A stretch of DNA of 64,000 nt from Streptomyces sp. NBC_00448 (lineage in GTDB: Bacteria > Actinomycetota > Actinomycetes > Streptomycetales > Streptomycetaceae). Shown here one piece after another: positions 34,112-41,474 of this stretch. Location of the stretch: the NCBI RefSeq assembly GCF_036014115.1, contig NZ_CP107913.1:3041001-3105000 (forward strand), given 5' to 3'. A program made the position numbers and the translations under genes. Every line of letters begins with the position of its first letter. Within the stretch, counting starts at the first letter, position 1. The notes below the pieces were generated by a model. It searched no databases. It was not told the DNA's origin and saw only the letters and a program-made list of their open reading frames with translations.

Positions 34112-36165
34112 GGTCGGGGCTCGCCTCCCTCCTGATCCGGTTCACGTAAAGGGACTTGGCCGAGTTCGGAAGCGTGGCGGGGTCCGGGGGCGCGGTACGG
34201 CCCGGCACCGTGGTTGGGCCCGGCACCGTGATGCGGCGCGGCCTCGCGGCCGGGTCCGGCATCCTGGCTCGGCCGGGCAGCGTGGTTCGGCTCCACCTCG
34301 TGGTTCGGCTCCGCACGGCGGTTCGGCGACGTACCAGGGTGCGCCTCCGCCCCCTGCCCCGCACCGTCCCCGCTCCCCGGCTGCCCGTCCGTCCCCGGGC
34401 CCGACGGCCCCCGCCGCTGCGGATGCCTGCTGTTCCATCGCTCGATGAAGCCGGCGTACTCGCGCATCGCGACCTCCGCGGCGGCCAGGTCGCAGGGCCG
34501 GGCGTGCAGCAGTTCGTACGCGGCCTGGTAACGGTCCTCCGCGGCCAAGTCCTCGCTGTCCAAAGCCTGTTGGTGGAGCACCTGGTACGAGTCGAGGCGT
34601 CCGATCAGCTCCGCGCGGCGCTCGATCAGCGGGTCGAGGCGCTCGACGGCCTCCCTGATGCGCCGCTCGGCCCGGACCGCCACCCGCTCGAACCGGGCGA
34701 GGTCCGGGTGCCCGCCGCGTCCGGCCGCCACGCCGACCGTGCCCGCCATGGTGGTCCGTACCGCGTGCGCCTTGACCAGCGCGTCCAGCGCCCGGTCGCA
34801 GTCGGCGCGCACCTCGGCCATCCGCTCGTGCAGCGCGTCGGCGAGCGGGCCGGTGATCTCGGTCAGCATCCCCACCAGCCGCGCCTGCCGCTGCTGGCTC
34901 GGCTCGATCACCAACTGGCTCTCCGCGCGGGCGACATGGGCCCCGTCGCGACGGAAGACCAGCAGCATGCGGTCGCCGTGCACGCGCAGCCGGGCGAGCA
35001 GGTCGAGCAGCCCGTCGGGGTCGGCCGCCTCGTCGACCCCGACCAGGACGAGGGTGAGGGTGGCCGAGGCGGCGAGGATGCGCCGGACGGCCGCGTCGAG
35101 GCCCGTACCGTCGATGTCCTCCCGGCCCTCCGGGAGCACGCCGAGCCGGTCGGCGACCCGCTCGGCGATCCACAGGGTGCTGCGGTCGGACGCGCTGAGC
35201 GCCAGGTCGAGGCCACCGGGCGGCGGGTCGGTGTCCGCGTCGCCGGCGGCCGGGCCGGGCAGTTCGCGGTCGGCGAGCCGCAGTGCACGGCAGAGGGTGG
35301 TCACCCGCACCCGGTGGTCGGCGCGGACCTGGCTGATCTTGACCTGGCTGCCGTCGCCGGTACGCCGTCGGGTGCGGGCCGGACCGGGCCGGACCGGCGC
35401 GCCCGGCGCGCCCGGTGCACCCGGCGCACCCGGCGGGCGCGGCACGGACCTCGGGCGGTCGCCGTGGAACCACTCCGCCAGCCGCTGCGCGAAGTGCGGG
35501 TCGAACATGCCCCGTTCGCGGCCGGGCACGTCCAGCCGCTCGTCGACGGCGGCCCAGCCGCGGGTCCAGCCGCGGGCGCGCGGCAGGTGGCGTACGACGG
35601 TCTCGGCCGGGCTCAGATACGGGCCCGCGCGGTCGCCGTTCACGTTTCCGGGCAGCGCCACGCCGACGATGTCGCCGGTGGCGGCGTCGGTGACCCCGGC
35701 GCCGCCGAAGCCCGCGGCGCCCGGACCGGCCGGCGCCAGCCGGACCCGCCCGTCGGTGCCGCTCGCCACGGCTTCCGTGGCCGCGGCCATCCACCGCCCG
35801 GTGCCGTCGGCGGCCGGGAAGCCGTACATCCGCACCCTGCGGTGCGGCACGGACAGCCGGCGCAGTGAACCGGCCGCGCCCGCCGGCCCGGACCCGTCCA
35901 GCCGCAGCAGCGCCACCCCGCCCGCCTCGGCCGCGCACACCTGGTCCGCGACCGCGTACAGCGAGACCCCGCCGGCACCGACCAACTCGGCGGTGACGCG
36001 CTCTCCTTCGGCGACCGCCCCCGCGTGCGTCAGTACCCATTCCGGGTCGACCAGCACTCCGGCCCCCGCGATCGTCCCATCGCCCCGCCGGATACGTACC
36101 GCCCACGACGGCGCCGCCCAGGAGCTCCGGCCGCCGATTCCCCCTTCGGCTTCCATATCAGGCAC
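34108..36165 (-). CDS. Trypsin-fold pseudoprotease fused to a helical region
   Basis: A 685-residue protein. Residues 15-195 read as a trypsin-like fold (WAVRIRRGDGTIAGAGVLVDPEW... GDIVGVALPG), but each catalytic position is altered: VLTHAGAV puts Gly49 where the His of VLTAAHC belongs, GGVALLRLD has Gly83 for Asp, and GFGGAGV has Gly154 for the GDSGG serine. A middle alpha/beta part (TLTLVLVGVDEAAD) precedes long helices at about 430-590, and a Pro/Asn/His-rich repetitive tail ends the protein. It is coupled to pknG and sits 18 bases after the small leading gene. Confidence 0.82.
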   Translation of the reverse strand: MPDMEAEGGIGGRSSWAAPSWAVRIRRGDGTIAGAGVLVDPEWVLTHAGAVAEGERVTAELVGAGGVSLYAVADQVCAAEAGGVALLRLDGSGPAGAAGSLRRLSVPHRRVRMYGFPAADGTGRWMAAATEAVASGTDGRVRLAPAGPGAAGFGGAGVTDAATGDIVGVALPGNVNGDRAGPYLSPAETVVRHLPRARGWTRGWAAVDERLDVPGRERGMFDPHFAQRLAEWFHGDRPRSVPRPPGAPGAPGAPGAPVRPGPARTRRRTGDGSQVKISQVRADHRVRVTTLCRALRLADRELPGPAAGDADTDPPPGGLDLALSASDRSTLWIAERVADRLGVLPEGREDIDGTGLDAAVRRILAASATLTLVLVGVDEAADPDGLLDLLARLRVHGDRMLLVFRRDGAHVARAESQLVIEPSQQRQARLVGMLTEITGPLADALHERMAEVRADCDRALDALVKAHAVRTTMAGTVGVAAGRGGHPDLARFERVAVRAERRIREAVERLDPLIERRAELIGRLDSYQVLHQQALDSEDLAAEDRYQAAYELLHARPCDLAAAEVAMREYAGFIERWNSRHPQRRGPSGPGTDGQPGSGDGAGQGAEAHPGTSPNRRAEPNHEVEPNHAARPSQDAGPGREAAPHHGAGPNHGAGPYRAPGPRHASELGQVPLREPDQEGGEPRP

Positions 36166-36183
36166 TCTACGCCTGACGCCCCA

Positions 36184-36519
36184 TCATGTCCGCCCGGTTG
36201 GACGGACGATCACCCGTGACCGCGTGGAGCCAGGCGCGCGGAGCGGGGAATGGGCGTCGTCCTGCGTCGCGGTTCCGCCGAACCGATCCCCCACGCCGAC
36301 CCCGAACCGATCTCCGCACCGGTCCACGCACCGAATCACCACACCGATCTCCGCACCGATCTCCACCGGGCGCCGATGCGATGCCACCCGGCCGTCGACC
36401 CCGATGACCCGGCCCGGCAGCCCGACCGCCGCGGCCGGATCGGCGAGGGTGGCGTCCGGCCCGCCGAAGCGCACCTCCACGTCCCACTCGCGACCACCGT
36501 CGACGCATACGATCCGCAC
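36184..36519 (-). CDS. Small protein leading the PknG operon, ubiquitin-like N-terminus suspected
   Basis: The GTG start giving VRIVCVDGGREWDVEVRFGG has GGAGG nine bases upstream, and codons through about residue 45 are almost all G/C-ending, which supports coding. The first 50 residues (VRF..DATLADPAAAVGLPGRVIGVDGRV) look like the ubiquitin-like YukD/EsxB-associated module at the front of FtsK/EccC or FHA proteins. The remaining 60 residues are low-complexity, so it may be the remnant of a longer gene. 111 residues in total; function unknown. Confidence 0.45.
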   Translation of the reverse strand: MRIVCVDGGREWDVEVRFGGPDATLADPAAAVGLPGRVIGVDGRVASHRRPVEIGAEIGVVIRCVDRCGDRFGVGVGDRFGGTATQDDAHSPLRAPGSTRSRVIVRPTGRT

Positions 36520-36600
36520 CGCGCGCCACCTCCCCACCCACCGCCCCACATGACGGGGCGACCAGTCATCTGCGGGCAGCCGGGACCGGTCCTCGGCCAC

Positions 36601-36629
36601 GGGCGCAAACGGATTGACCCAGGGCGCAA
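36601..36629 (-). promoter_or_regulatory. Direct repeat upstream of the PknG operon
   Basis: GGGCGCAA (plus strand) occurs at 36601-36608 and again at 36622-36629, spaced exactly 21 bp, i.e. two helical turns, with a TGACCC between. Located 80-110 bases upstream of the first gene, it could bind an activator on one face of the helix. No clear -10/-35 pair was recognised. Confidence 0.3.
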
Positions 36630-36762
36630 CTCCCTTTGCCCGAGCAGACGCACGGCGGAGCCTTGACGCACCCCGGCCTGTCCCGGGTCCGGGTCCTGGT
36701 GGGCCGAGGCGGCGCGACGGCCGCCCCGCGCCGTTACGGCTACGGCACGGCTACGAATGGGG

Positions 36763-37401
36763 CTACGGCTGTGCCTGACCGCCGCAGAGGCGCAGCGCGC
36801 TCTCCGCACACAGCTCCGCCGCCTTGTCGTTGGTCAGCAGCCCGGCCGCGACCTGGTCCACGGCGGTGTGCTGGAGCCCGAGGATGGCGGCGGCGAGCCA
36901 GTCCGCGGGCAGCGCCAGGTCGAAGTCGCCCGCGTACTGGCCGCGTTGGATGAGCCGGGCGAGCCGCGGGGGCACGAAGTCGTGGGGGTCGTCGGCGGGC
37001 CGCGGGATCTGGGCCGTGGCGGAGTGCAGCAGGAGGGGGTAGCGGTCGAGGAACCGCCAGCCGGCGTCGAGGTACCGGGTCAGCGCGTCGGCGGGCGGGG
37101 CGGTCTCGAGAGCGGCCTCGTCGAGCAGCGCGGCGAACTCGGCGGACGCGACCTCGACGAGGGCCGCGACCAGGACCTCCCGCGAGGAGAAGTGCGCGTA
37201 GACGGTCTGGCGGGTGACGCCGGCCGCGGCGGCGATGTCCTCCATGCTCGCGTCGGGCCGCTCGCCGAGCACCACCCGGGTCGCGTTGAGGATCGCGTCG
37301 ATGCTGCGCCGGGCGTCGGCCCGGCGGCGCCGTGACGGCGGCGGCGGTGCGGGGATGTCGTGCGGCGCGGGGGTGTCGTACGGGTCGTGCGGGTCGGCCA
37401 T
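36763..37401 (-). CDS. TetR family repressor of the divergent DrrAB-like exporter
   Basis: A 212-residue regulator starting MADPHDPYD. The helix-turn-helix is at about residues 40-65 ([27 protein letters not shown]). The C-terminal ligand domain has no recognised specificity. There is no Shine-Dalgarno at the ATG. It diverges from an ABC exporter pair across a 64-base gap that is one large dyad, so it almost certainly represses itself and the exporter until a drug-like ligand binds. Confidence 0.92.
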   Translation of the reverse strand: MADPHDPYDTPAPHDIPAPPPPSRRRRADARRSIDAILNATRVVLGERPDASMEDIAAAAGVTRQTVYAHFSSREVLVAALVEVASAEFAALLDEAALETAPPADALTRYLDAGWRFLDRYPLLLHSATAQIPRPADDPHDFVPPRLARLIQRGQYAGDFDLALPADWLAAAILGLQHTAVDQVAAGLLTNDKAAELCAESALRLCGGQAQP

Positions 37402-37430
37402 GCCGCGACGATATGCGCCCGACCGCAACC

Positions 37431-37472
37431 TTGACAAGCCGACAGAGTTAGCCAACTCTTACGGCATGTCAA
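37431..37472. promoter_or_regulatory. Symmetric divergent promoter/operator between tetR and the ABC genes
   Basis: TTGACA (37431-37436), AGAGTT (37444-37449), AACTCT (37454-37459) and TGTCAA (37467-37472) share one dyad centre. Read rightward, TTGACA and AACTCT are 17 bp apart; read leftward the same two boxes recur at the same spacing. The central AGAGTT-AGCC-AACTCT is the likely TetR operator. The exporter ATG at 37466 falls 7 bases after the -10, implying a leaderless transcript. Confidence 0.75.
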
Positions 37473-38584
37473 AGAAAAGCTGGAGTGGAGCACCCGGAAG
37501 CGGAGACGACCATCCGGCGATCGAGGCACGCGGCCTGGTCAAGGTCTACGGCGAGAGCCGGGCGTTGGACGGGATCGACCTCACGATCCGGCGCGGCCAG
37601 GTGTTCGGGTTCCTCGGCCCCAACGGAGCCGGCAAGACCACCACGATCCGCATCCTCGCCACGCTGACCCGCCCCTCGGCCGGCACCGCCCGCGTCCTCG
37701 GCCACGACGTGGTGACCGAGGCCGACGCGATCCGCGCCCGGGTGGCGGTGACCGGCCAGTTCGCCTCCCTCGACGAGGACCTGACCGGATACGAGAACCT
37801 GCTGGTCCTGGGCCGGTTGCACGGCCTGACCCGGGCCGCCGCCAGGCGGCGTGCCGACGACCTGCTCGCCGCGTTCGACCTGACCGGGGCGGCCGGGCGG
37901 CCGGTCGGCGGCTACTCGGGCGGCATGCGCCGCCGGCTCGACATCGGCGCCAGCCTGGTCGTCACCCCCGACCTGCTCTTCCTCGACGAGCCGACCACCG
38001 GTCTCGACCCGCGCAGCCGCAACCAGGTGTGGGAGCTGGTCCGCCACGTCGCCGCGGCCGGCACCACGGTGCTGCTCACCACCCAGTACCTCGAAGAGGC
38101 CGACCAGCTCGCCGAGCGGATCGCGGTCATCGACAACGGCCGGATCGTGGCCGAAGGCACCAGCGCCCAACTCAAGTCCCGGGTCGGCTCGGGCACGTTG
38201 CACCTGCGGCTCCTCGACGGTGAGCAGCGTCCGAAGGCCCGCGACATCCTGGCCGGCAGCCTGGAGGGCACGATCCGGCTCGCCGCCGACCCGCTCGCCC
38301 TGTCCGTATCGCTCGCCACCCGGCCGGACCCGCAAGGCGCACAGGGCACGCAGGACGCGGACGGGGCGCGGGGCGTGAACGGGGCGCCGGGCGCGCAAAG
38401 CACGGACGGGGCACGGGACATGGGCCTGCTGGTCGGGCGCGCCATGACCCGGCTCGCCGATGCCGGCGTGGGCGTTGCCGACCTCTCCCTCGGCCGGCCC
38501 AGCCTCGACGAGGCGTTCCTCGCGCTGACCGGCCACCCGGCCGGCCCGGCCACCGCCGACGACCGCAAGGACCCGACCGCATGA
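37466..38584 (+). CDS. DrrA-like ABC exporter ATPase (daunorubicin-resistance type)
   Basis: A 372-residue ATPase. Walker A is [10 protein letters not shown], the signature is [12 protein letters not shown], Walker B is [12 protein letters not shown], and the H-loop region is [11 protein letters not shown], all matching the DrrA subfamily of drug exporters. The C-terminal part contains an Ala/Gly/Asp-rich low-complexity stretch (about residues 290-315). No Shine-Dalgarno precedes the ATG, consistent with leaderless translation. It is ATGA-coupled to the permease. The exported compound is unknown. Confidence 0.92.
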   Translation: MSKKSWSGAPGSGDDHPAIEARGLVKVYGESRALDGIDLTIRRGQVFGFLGPNGAGKTTTIRILATLTRPSAGTARVLGHDVVTEADAIRARVAVTGQFASLDEDLTGYENLLVLGRLHGLTRAAARRRADDLLAAFDLTGAAGRPVGGYSGGMRRRLDIGASLVVTPDLLFLDEPTTGLDPRSRNQVWELVRHVAAAGTTVLLTTQYLEEADQLAERIAVIDNGRIVAEGTSAQLKSRVGSGTLHLRLLDGEQRPKARDILAGSLEGTIRLAADPLALSVSLATRPDPQGAQGTQDADGARGVNGAPGAQSTDGARDMGLLVGRAMTRLADAGVGVADLSLGRPSLDEAFLALTGHPAGPATADDRKDPTA

Positions 38585-39459
38585 GCACTTCCGCCGCCTC
38601 GGCCTCCCCCGCTGCCACCTCCGCCTCTTCCGCCCGCCCCACCCCCGCACCGGCCGACCCGATCGACGCCCTGCTCGCCGCCGGACGCTCCTCCCGCCGC
38701 GCCTCCGCGCTCACCGCCTCGGCCACCTTCGGCCGGCGCGCCATGCTCAAGGTCAAGCACGACCCCAAGCAGCTCGTGGACTCGGCCGCCATCCCGATCC
38801 TGTTCACCGTGCTGTTCACCTACCTGTTCGGCGGCGCGATCAGCGGCTCGACCGGCGACTACCTCACCATCCTGCTGCCCGGGGTGCTCAGCATGAGCAT
38901 CGCCATCGTCACCATGTACGGCGGCGGCCGCCTCGCCCAGGACGTGCGCAGCGGCGCCTTCGACCGCTTCCGCGGCCTGCCGATCTGGCGCGGCGCCTTC
39001 GTGCTCGGGGGCCTGCTCAGCGACGCCGCCCGCTACCTGTTCGCCTCCGCCATCGTGGTGGGCCTCGGCCTGGCCATGGGCTACCGCGCCGACGGCGGCG
39101 TGCCCGGCGTGCTCGCCGCCATCGCCCTCGTCGTCGCCTTCGGACTGTCGCTGTCCCTGCTGTGGGCCGCGGTCGCCCTGCTCGTCCGCGACCCGGCGGT
39201 CGTCATCAGCATCGCCAACGCCGTCCTCATGCCGCTCTCGTTCGCCAGCAACATCTTCGTCCAGCCCGGCACCATGCCCGGCTGGCTCCAGGCCGTCGTC
39301 CGCGTCAACCCGCTCAGCCACGTCGCCACCGCGGCCCGCGACCTGATGAACGACACCGGCCACACCGCCGGCGCGGTCACCTGGTCCCTGACCGCCACCG
39401 CCCTCCTCGCCCTCGTCTGCGCCCCGATCGCCCTGCGCCTGTACAGCAAGCAGAGGTGA
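38581..39459 (+). CDS. DrrB-like ABC-2 type permease
   Basis: A 292-residue membrane protein with six hydrophobic helices after a cytoplasmic N-terminus of about 50 residues (Ala/Ser/Pro-rich). Family features include the amphipathic [27 protein letters not shown] and the LPGVLSMSI and [14 protein letters not shown] segments of ABC-2 permeases. Its start overlaps the ATPase stop. With the ATPase it forms a (DrrA2-DrrB2) type exporter. Confidence 0.92.
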   Translation: MSTSAASASPAATSASSARPTPAPADPIDALLAAGRSSRRASALTASATFGRRAMLKVKHDPKQLVDSAAIPILFTVLFTYLFGGAISGSTGDYLTILLPGVLSMSIAIVTMYGGGRLAQDVRSGAFDRFRGLPIWRGAFVLGGLLSDAARYLFASAIVVGLGLAMGYRADGGVPGVLAAIALVVAFGLSLSLLWAAVALLVRDPAVVISIANAVLMPLSFASNIFVQPGTMPGWLQAVVRVNPLSHVATAARDLMNDTGHTAGAVTWSLTATALLALVCAPIALRLYSKQR

Positions 39460-39479
39460 GCGACCGCCTGGGACCCGCC

Positions 39480-40150
39480 CGGACCCGAGGCAGCGGCGCC
39501 CAGGCGTGGACGCTCGCGTAGAGGCCGCCCCGGGCGCGCAGTTGGGTGTGGGTGCCGGATTCGGCGAGGCGTCCTTCGTCGAGGACCAGCACGCGGTCGG
39601 CGAGGGCGGCGAGGCTCATGTCGTGGCTGACGATGACGGTGGTGCGGCCGGCGGACGGGCCACGCAGCGCGGGGAGGAGGTCGTGGGCCGCGCGCGGGTC
39701 GAGTCCGGTGGTCGGCTCTTCGAGGACGAGGACGGGCGTGTCGCGCACGAGGGCGCGGGCGATCGCGATGCGCTGGAGCCGGCCGCCGGACCGCCTGGTG
39801 AAGCGCGGCGAGAGCCGGGTGAAGGAGACGTCGTCGTGCATCAGCAGCGCGGGCAGCGTGGACTTGCCGGCGCCGCTCGGCCCGGTGACCGCCACCACCT
39901 CACCGGGGGCGGCGGTGAAGGAGACGTTCCGCGACACGGTCCCGCCGGCGCCGGGATAGCCGAAGTGGACTCCGCGCAGGTCGAGTCGGCCGGCGCGGGA
40001 GAGGGCAGCGGTGGGATACGGCGCGACCGCCCCGCGTCGGCGCACAGGGTGGCGGTGGGGCCGGCGACATCGGGTGCGGGGACCGCCGGGTCCTTCACGG
40101 ACGGCTGCGCGTCGAGGATGTCGATCAGCCGCTCCGCTCCTGCGGCGGCG
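39480..40150 (-). pseudogene. Decayed ABC exporter gene (ATP-binding part)
   Basis: The minus strand still encodes a recognisable nucleotide-binding domain: Walker A GPSGAGKST, Walker B VLVLEEPTTGLD and H-loop VIVSHD. Between Walker A and the signature only about 25 residues remain instead of about 80, so the Q-loop is deleted; the signature is degraded to RSGGR. The upstream linker RLIDILDAQPSVKDP continues in another frame, showing a frameshift near 40030. The membrane domain is missing, and the frame now runs into the opposite-strand permease gene. Boundaries are approximate. Confidence 0.72.
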
Positions 40151-40372
40151 CCGTGGCGGTCAGTCCGGACCCCGTCGTACGGGGCCTCGCCAGCGACGCC
40201 TCGAACCGCGCCGCCCGGCCCGTCCCGTGGACTCGTCCGATCGGGGGAGGCGGGACCCCCGCGCTCACCTGGGGCTCATCGGCCGTTCGAGGGTCCCGCG
40301 GAGGCCTCCGCGAGAAGGCTCGGCAGAGCGGTTTCCGCAGGTGGGTCCGGGTGGCGGGGAAGGCCGGCAGGG

Positions 40373-40446
40373 TGGGGCGGGTGGGACTCGAACCCACGAC
40401 CGACGGATTATGAGTCCGCTGCTCTAACCGGCTGAGCTACCGCCCC
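40373..40446 (-). tRNA. tRNA with CAU anticodon (elongator Met or lysidine-modified Ile2)
   Basis: The acceptor GGGGCGG pairs with CCGCCCC, the D-arm AGCTCAGCCGGTTAGAGC, anticodon loop CTCATAA and TTCGAGTC T-loop are all standard, and the discriminator is A. CCA is not encoded. CAU can be methionine or, after lysidine modification, isoleucine AUA; the sequence alone does not settle this here. No initiator features (three GC pairs GGG/CCC in the anticodon stem) are present. Confidence 0.92.
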
Positions 40447-40580
40447 GTGCGGCGTGCCGTGCGCGCCGTCTGCCGCAGCATAGCCGCTCATACGATCTGT
40501 CGCCCTCGCGGGTGTACGGACGCGTCGTCAGGTGGACGCGACGCGACCGGAGGTGAGGGCGGGACAGCGGCCCGGGGACG

Positions 40581-40602
40581 AAAAAGGACCCCGAAGGGTC
40601 CT
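40581..40602 (-). terminator. Rho-independent terminator after the tRNA-Asn pair
   Basis: On the minus strand AGGACCC-TTCG-GGGTCCT is a perfect 7-bp stem with a stable UUCG tetraloop, followed by a run of five T. It begins 10 bases after the 3' end of the first tRNA-Asn gene in the direction of transcription, the classical terminator form rarely seen in the rest of the window. Confidence 0.88.
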
Positions 40603-40611
40603 GATTCCGCG

Positions 40612-40684
40612 CTCCCCCGACTGGACTCGAACCAGTAACCTGCCGGTTAACAGCCGGCTGCTCTGCCAATTGAGCTACAGGGGA
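40612..40684 (-). tRNA. tRNA-Asn (GUU), downstream copy
   Basis: TCCCCTG pairs with CGGGGGA in the acceptor stem, D-arm TAGCTCAATTGGCAGAGC, anticodon stem-loop GCCGGCTGTTAACCGGC with anticodon GTT, T-loop TTCGAGTC, discriminator G. It is identical to the copy at 40689-40761, 4 bases upstream in transcription order. CCA is not encoded. Confidence 0.96.
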
Positions 40685-40688
40685 TCAG

Positions 40689-40761
40689 CTCCCCCGACTG
40701 GACTCGAACCAGTAACCTGCCGGTTAACAGCCGGCTGCTCTGCCAATTGAGCTACAGGGGA
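40689..40761 (-). tRNA. tRNA-Asn (GUU), upstream copy
   Basis: Base-for-base the same 73-nt sequence as the neighbouring tRNA-Asn, separated by only four bases. The two must be processed from one primary transcript that ends at the hairpin at 40581-40602. This copy is the promoter-proximal one. Confidence 0.96.
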
Positions 40762-40942
40762 TCGCGCTACATGCACCGAATGCACCCCCCAGGGTCCTCC
40801 CGGAAGGCGCGCTCTCGGTGCGACACATACATTAGCGCAAGCAGGGGGGTGCTCCGCCAACTGCTTGCACGGGGTTGCCCCCGGCGACGCAGGGTAGGCG
40901 CGCCACAGGTCCGGCAGAACCGGAGTTAGGAAGGGTGGAGCC

Positions 40943-41239
40943 ATGCGCTACCGGCTGACGTTCATCACCGGAGCCCTGGTCGGTTTCGTGCTCGGCGCGC
41001 GTGCCGGGCGGGAGCGGTACGAGCAGATCCGGGAGGCCGCCCGGAAGCTCGCGCAGAACCCGGCGGTGCGGAACACCGCGGAGTCCGCGATGCAGCAGGG
41101 CCGTACCGCCGCGGGCAAGGCGAAGGAGACGGTGACGGCGAAGGTCGGCGACCGGATGCCCGACGCCCTGGCCGGAAAGATGCGCGCGGGCCGCAACGGC
41201 AACGCGCCCGACAGCGACTGGGGCACCTCGAACACCTGA
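40943..41239 (+). CDS. YtxH-like small membrane-associated protein
   Basis: A 98-residue protein. The first 20 residues (MRYRLTFITGALVGFVLGAR) form one membrane helix with the GxLxGxxxGxxxA spacing of YtxH domains, and AGRERYEQIREAARKLAQNPAV is the conserved continuation. The Lys/Thr/Ala-rich C-terminus is probably cytoplasmic and disordered. The ATG follows AGGAAGGGTGGAG. Such proteins are tied to general stress in Gram-positives; the role in actinomycetes is unknown. Confidence 0.82.
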   Translation: MRYRLTFITGALVGFVLGARAGRERYEQIREAARKLAQNPAVRNTAESAMQQGRTAAGKAKETVTAKVGDRMPDALAGKMRAGRNGNAPDSDWGTSNT

Positions 41240-41474
41240 CCCGCCGCTCCCCCGTCCCGTCGCGCGGGCGCCCGGCCGTACCCGGCCCGGGCCCCGCGCG
41301 CCCGCATGTCCGTACACGCCTCCGGGTGAACGCCGCTCCGCACCCGATCGGGTCCGCGACCGTACCCGGACGTGTGCGGACCCGTCCGCTCTGCCGCCCC
41401 CGCGGGCATTCGTCCCCCTTCGTGATCCCCGGGAGGGGCGCGCGCCGGGCCCGCCGTACGGCATCATCGGCGGC

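Noticed and set aside
27279..36165. vWA-MoxR-type conflict system
   Set aside because: There is a VWA protein and a protease-like fold but no MoxR AAA+ ATPase; the PknG, membrane sensor and binding protein fit the glnX-glnH-pknG arrangement better.
36250..36666. Plus-strand open frame of 138 codons upstream of tetR
   Set aside because: Pro/His/Arg-rich with poor codon bias; the minus strand here has a ribosome-binding site and G/C-ending codons.
40153..40413. Small plus-strand frame ending inside the CAU tRNA gene
   Set aside because: It overlaps the tRNA, has no ribosome-binding site and lies over ABC pseudogene debris.
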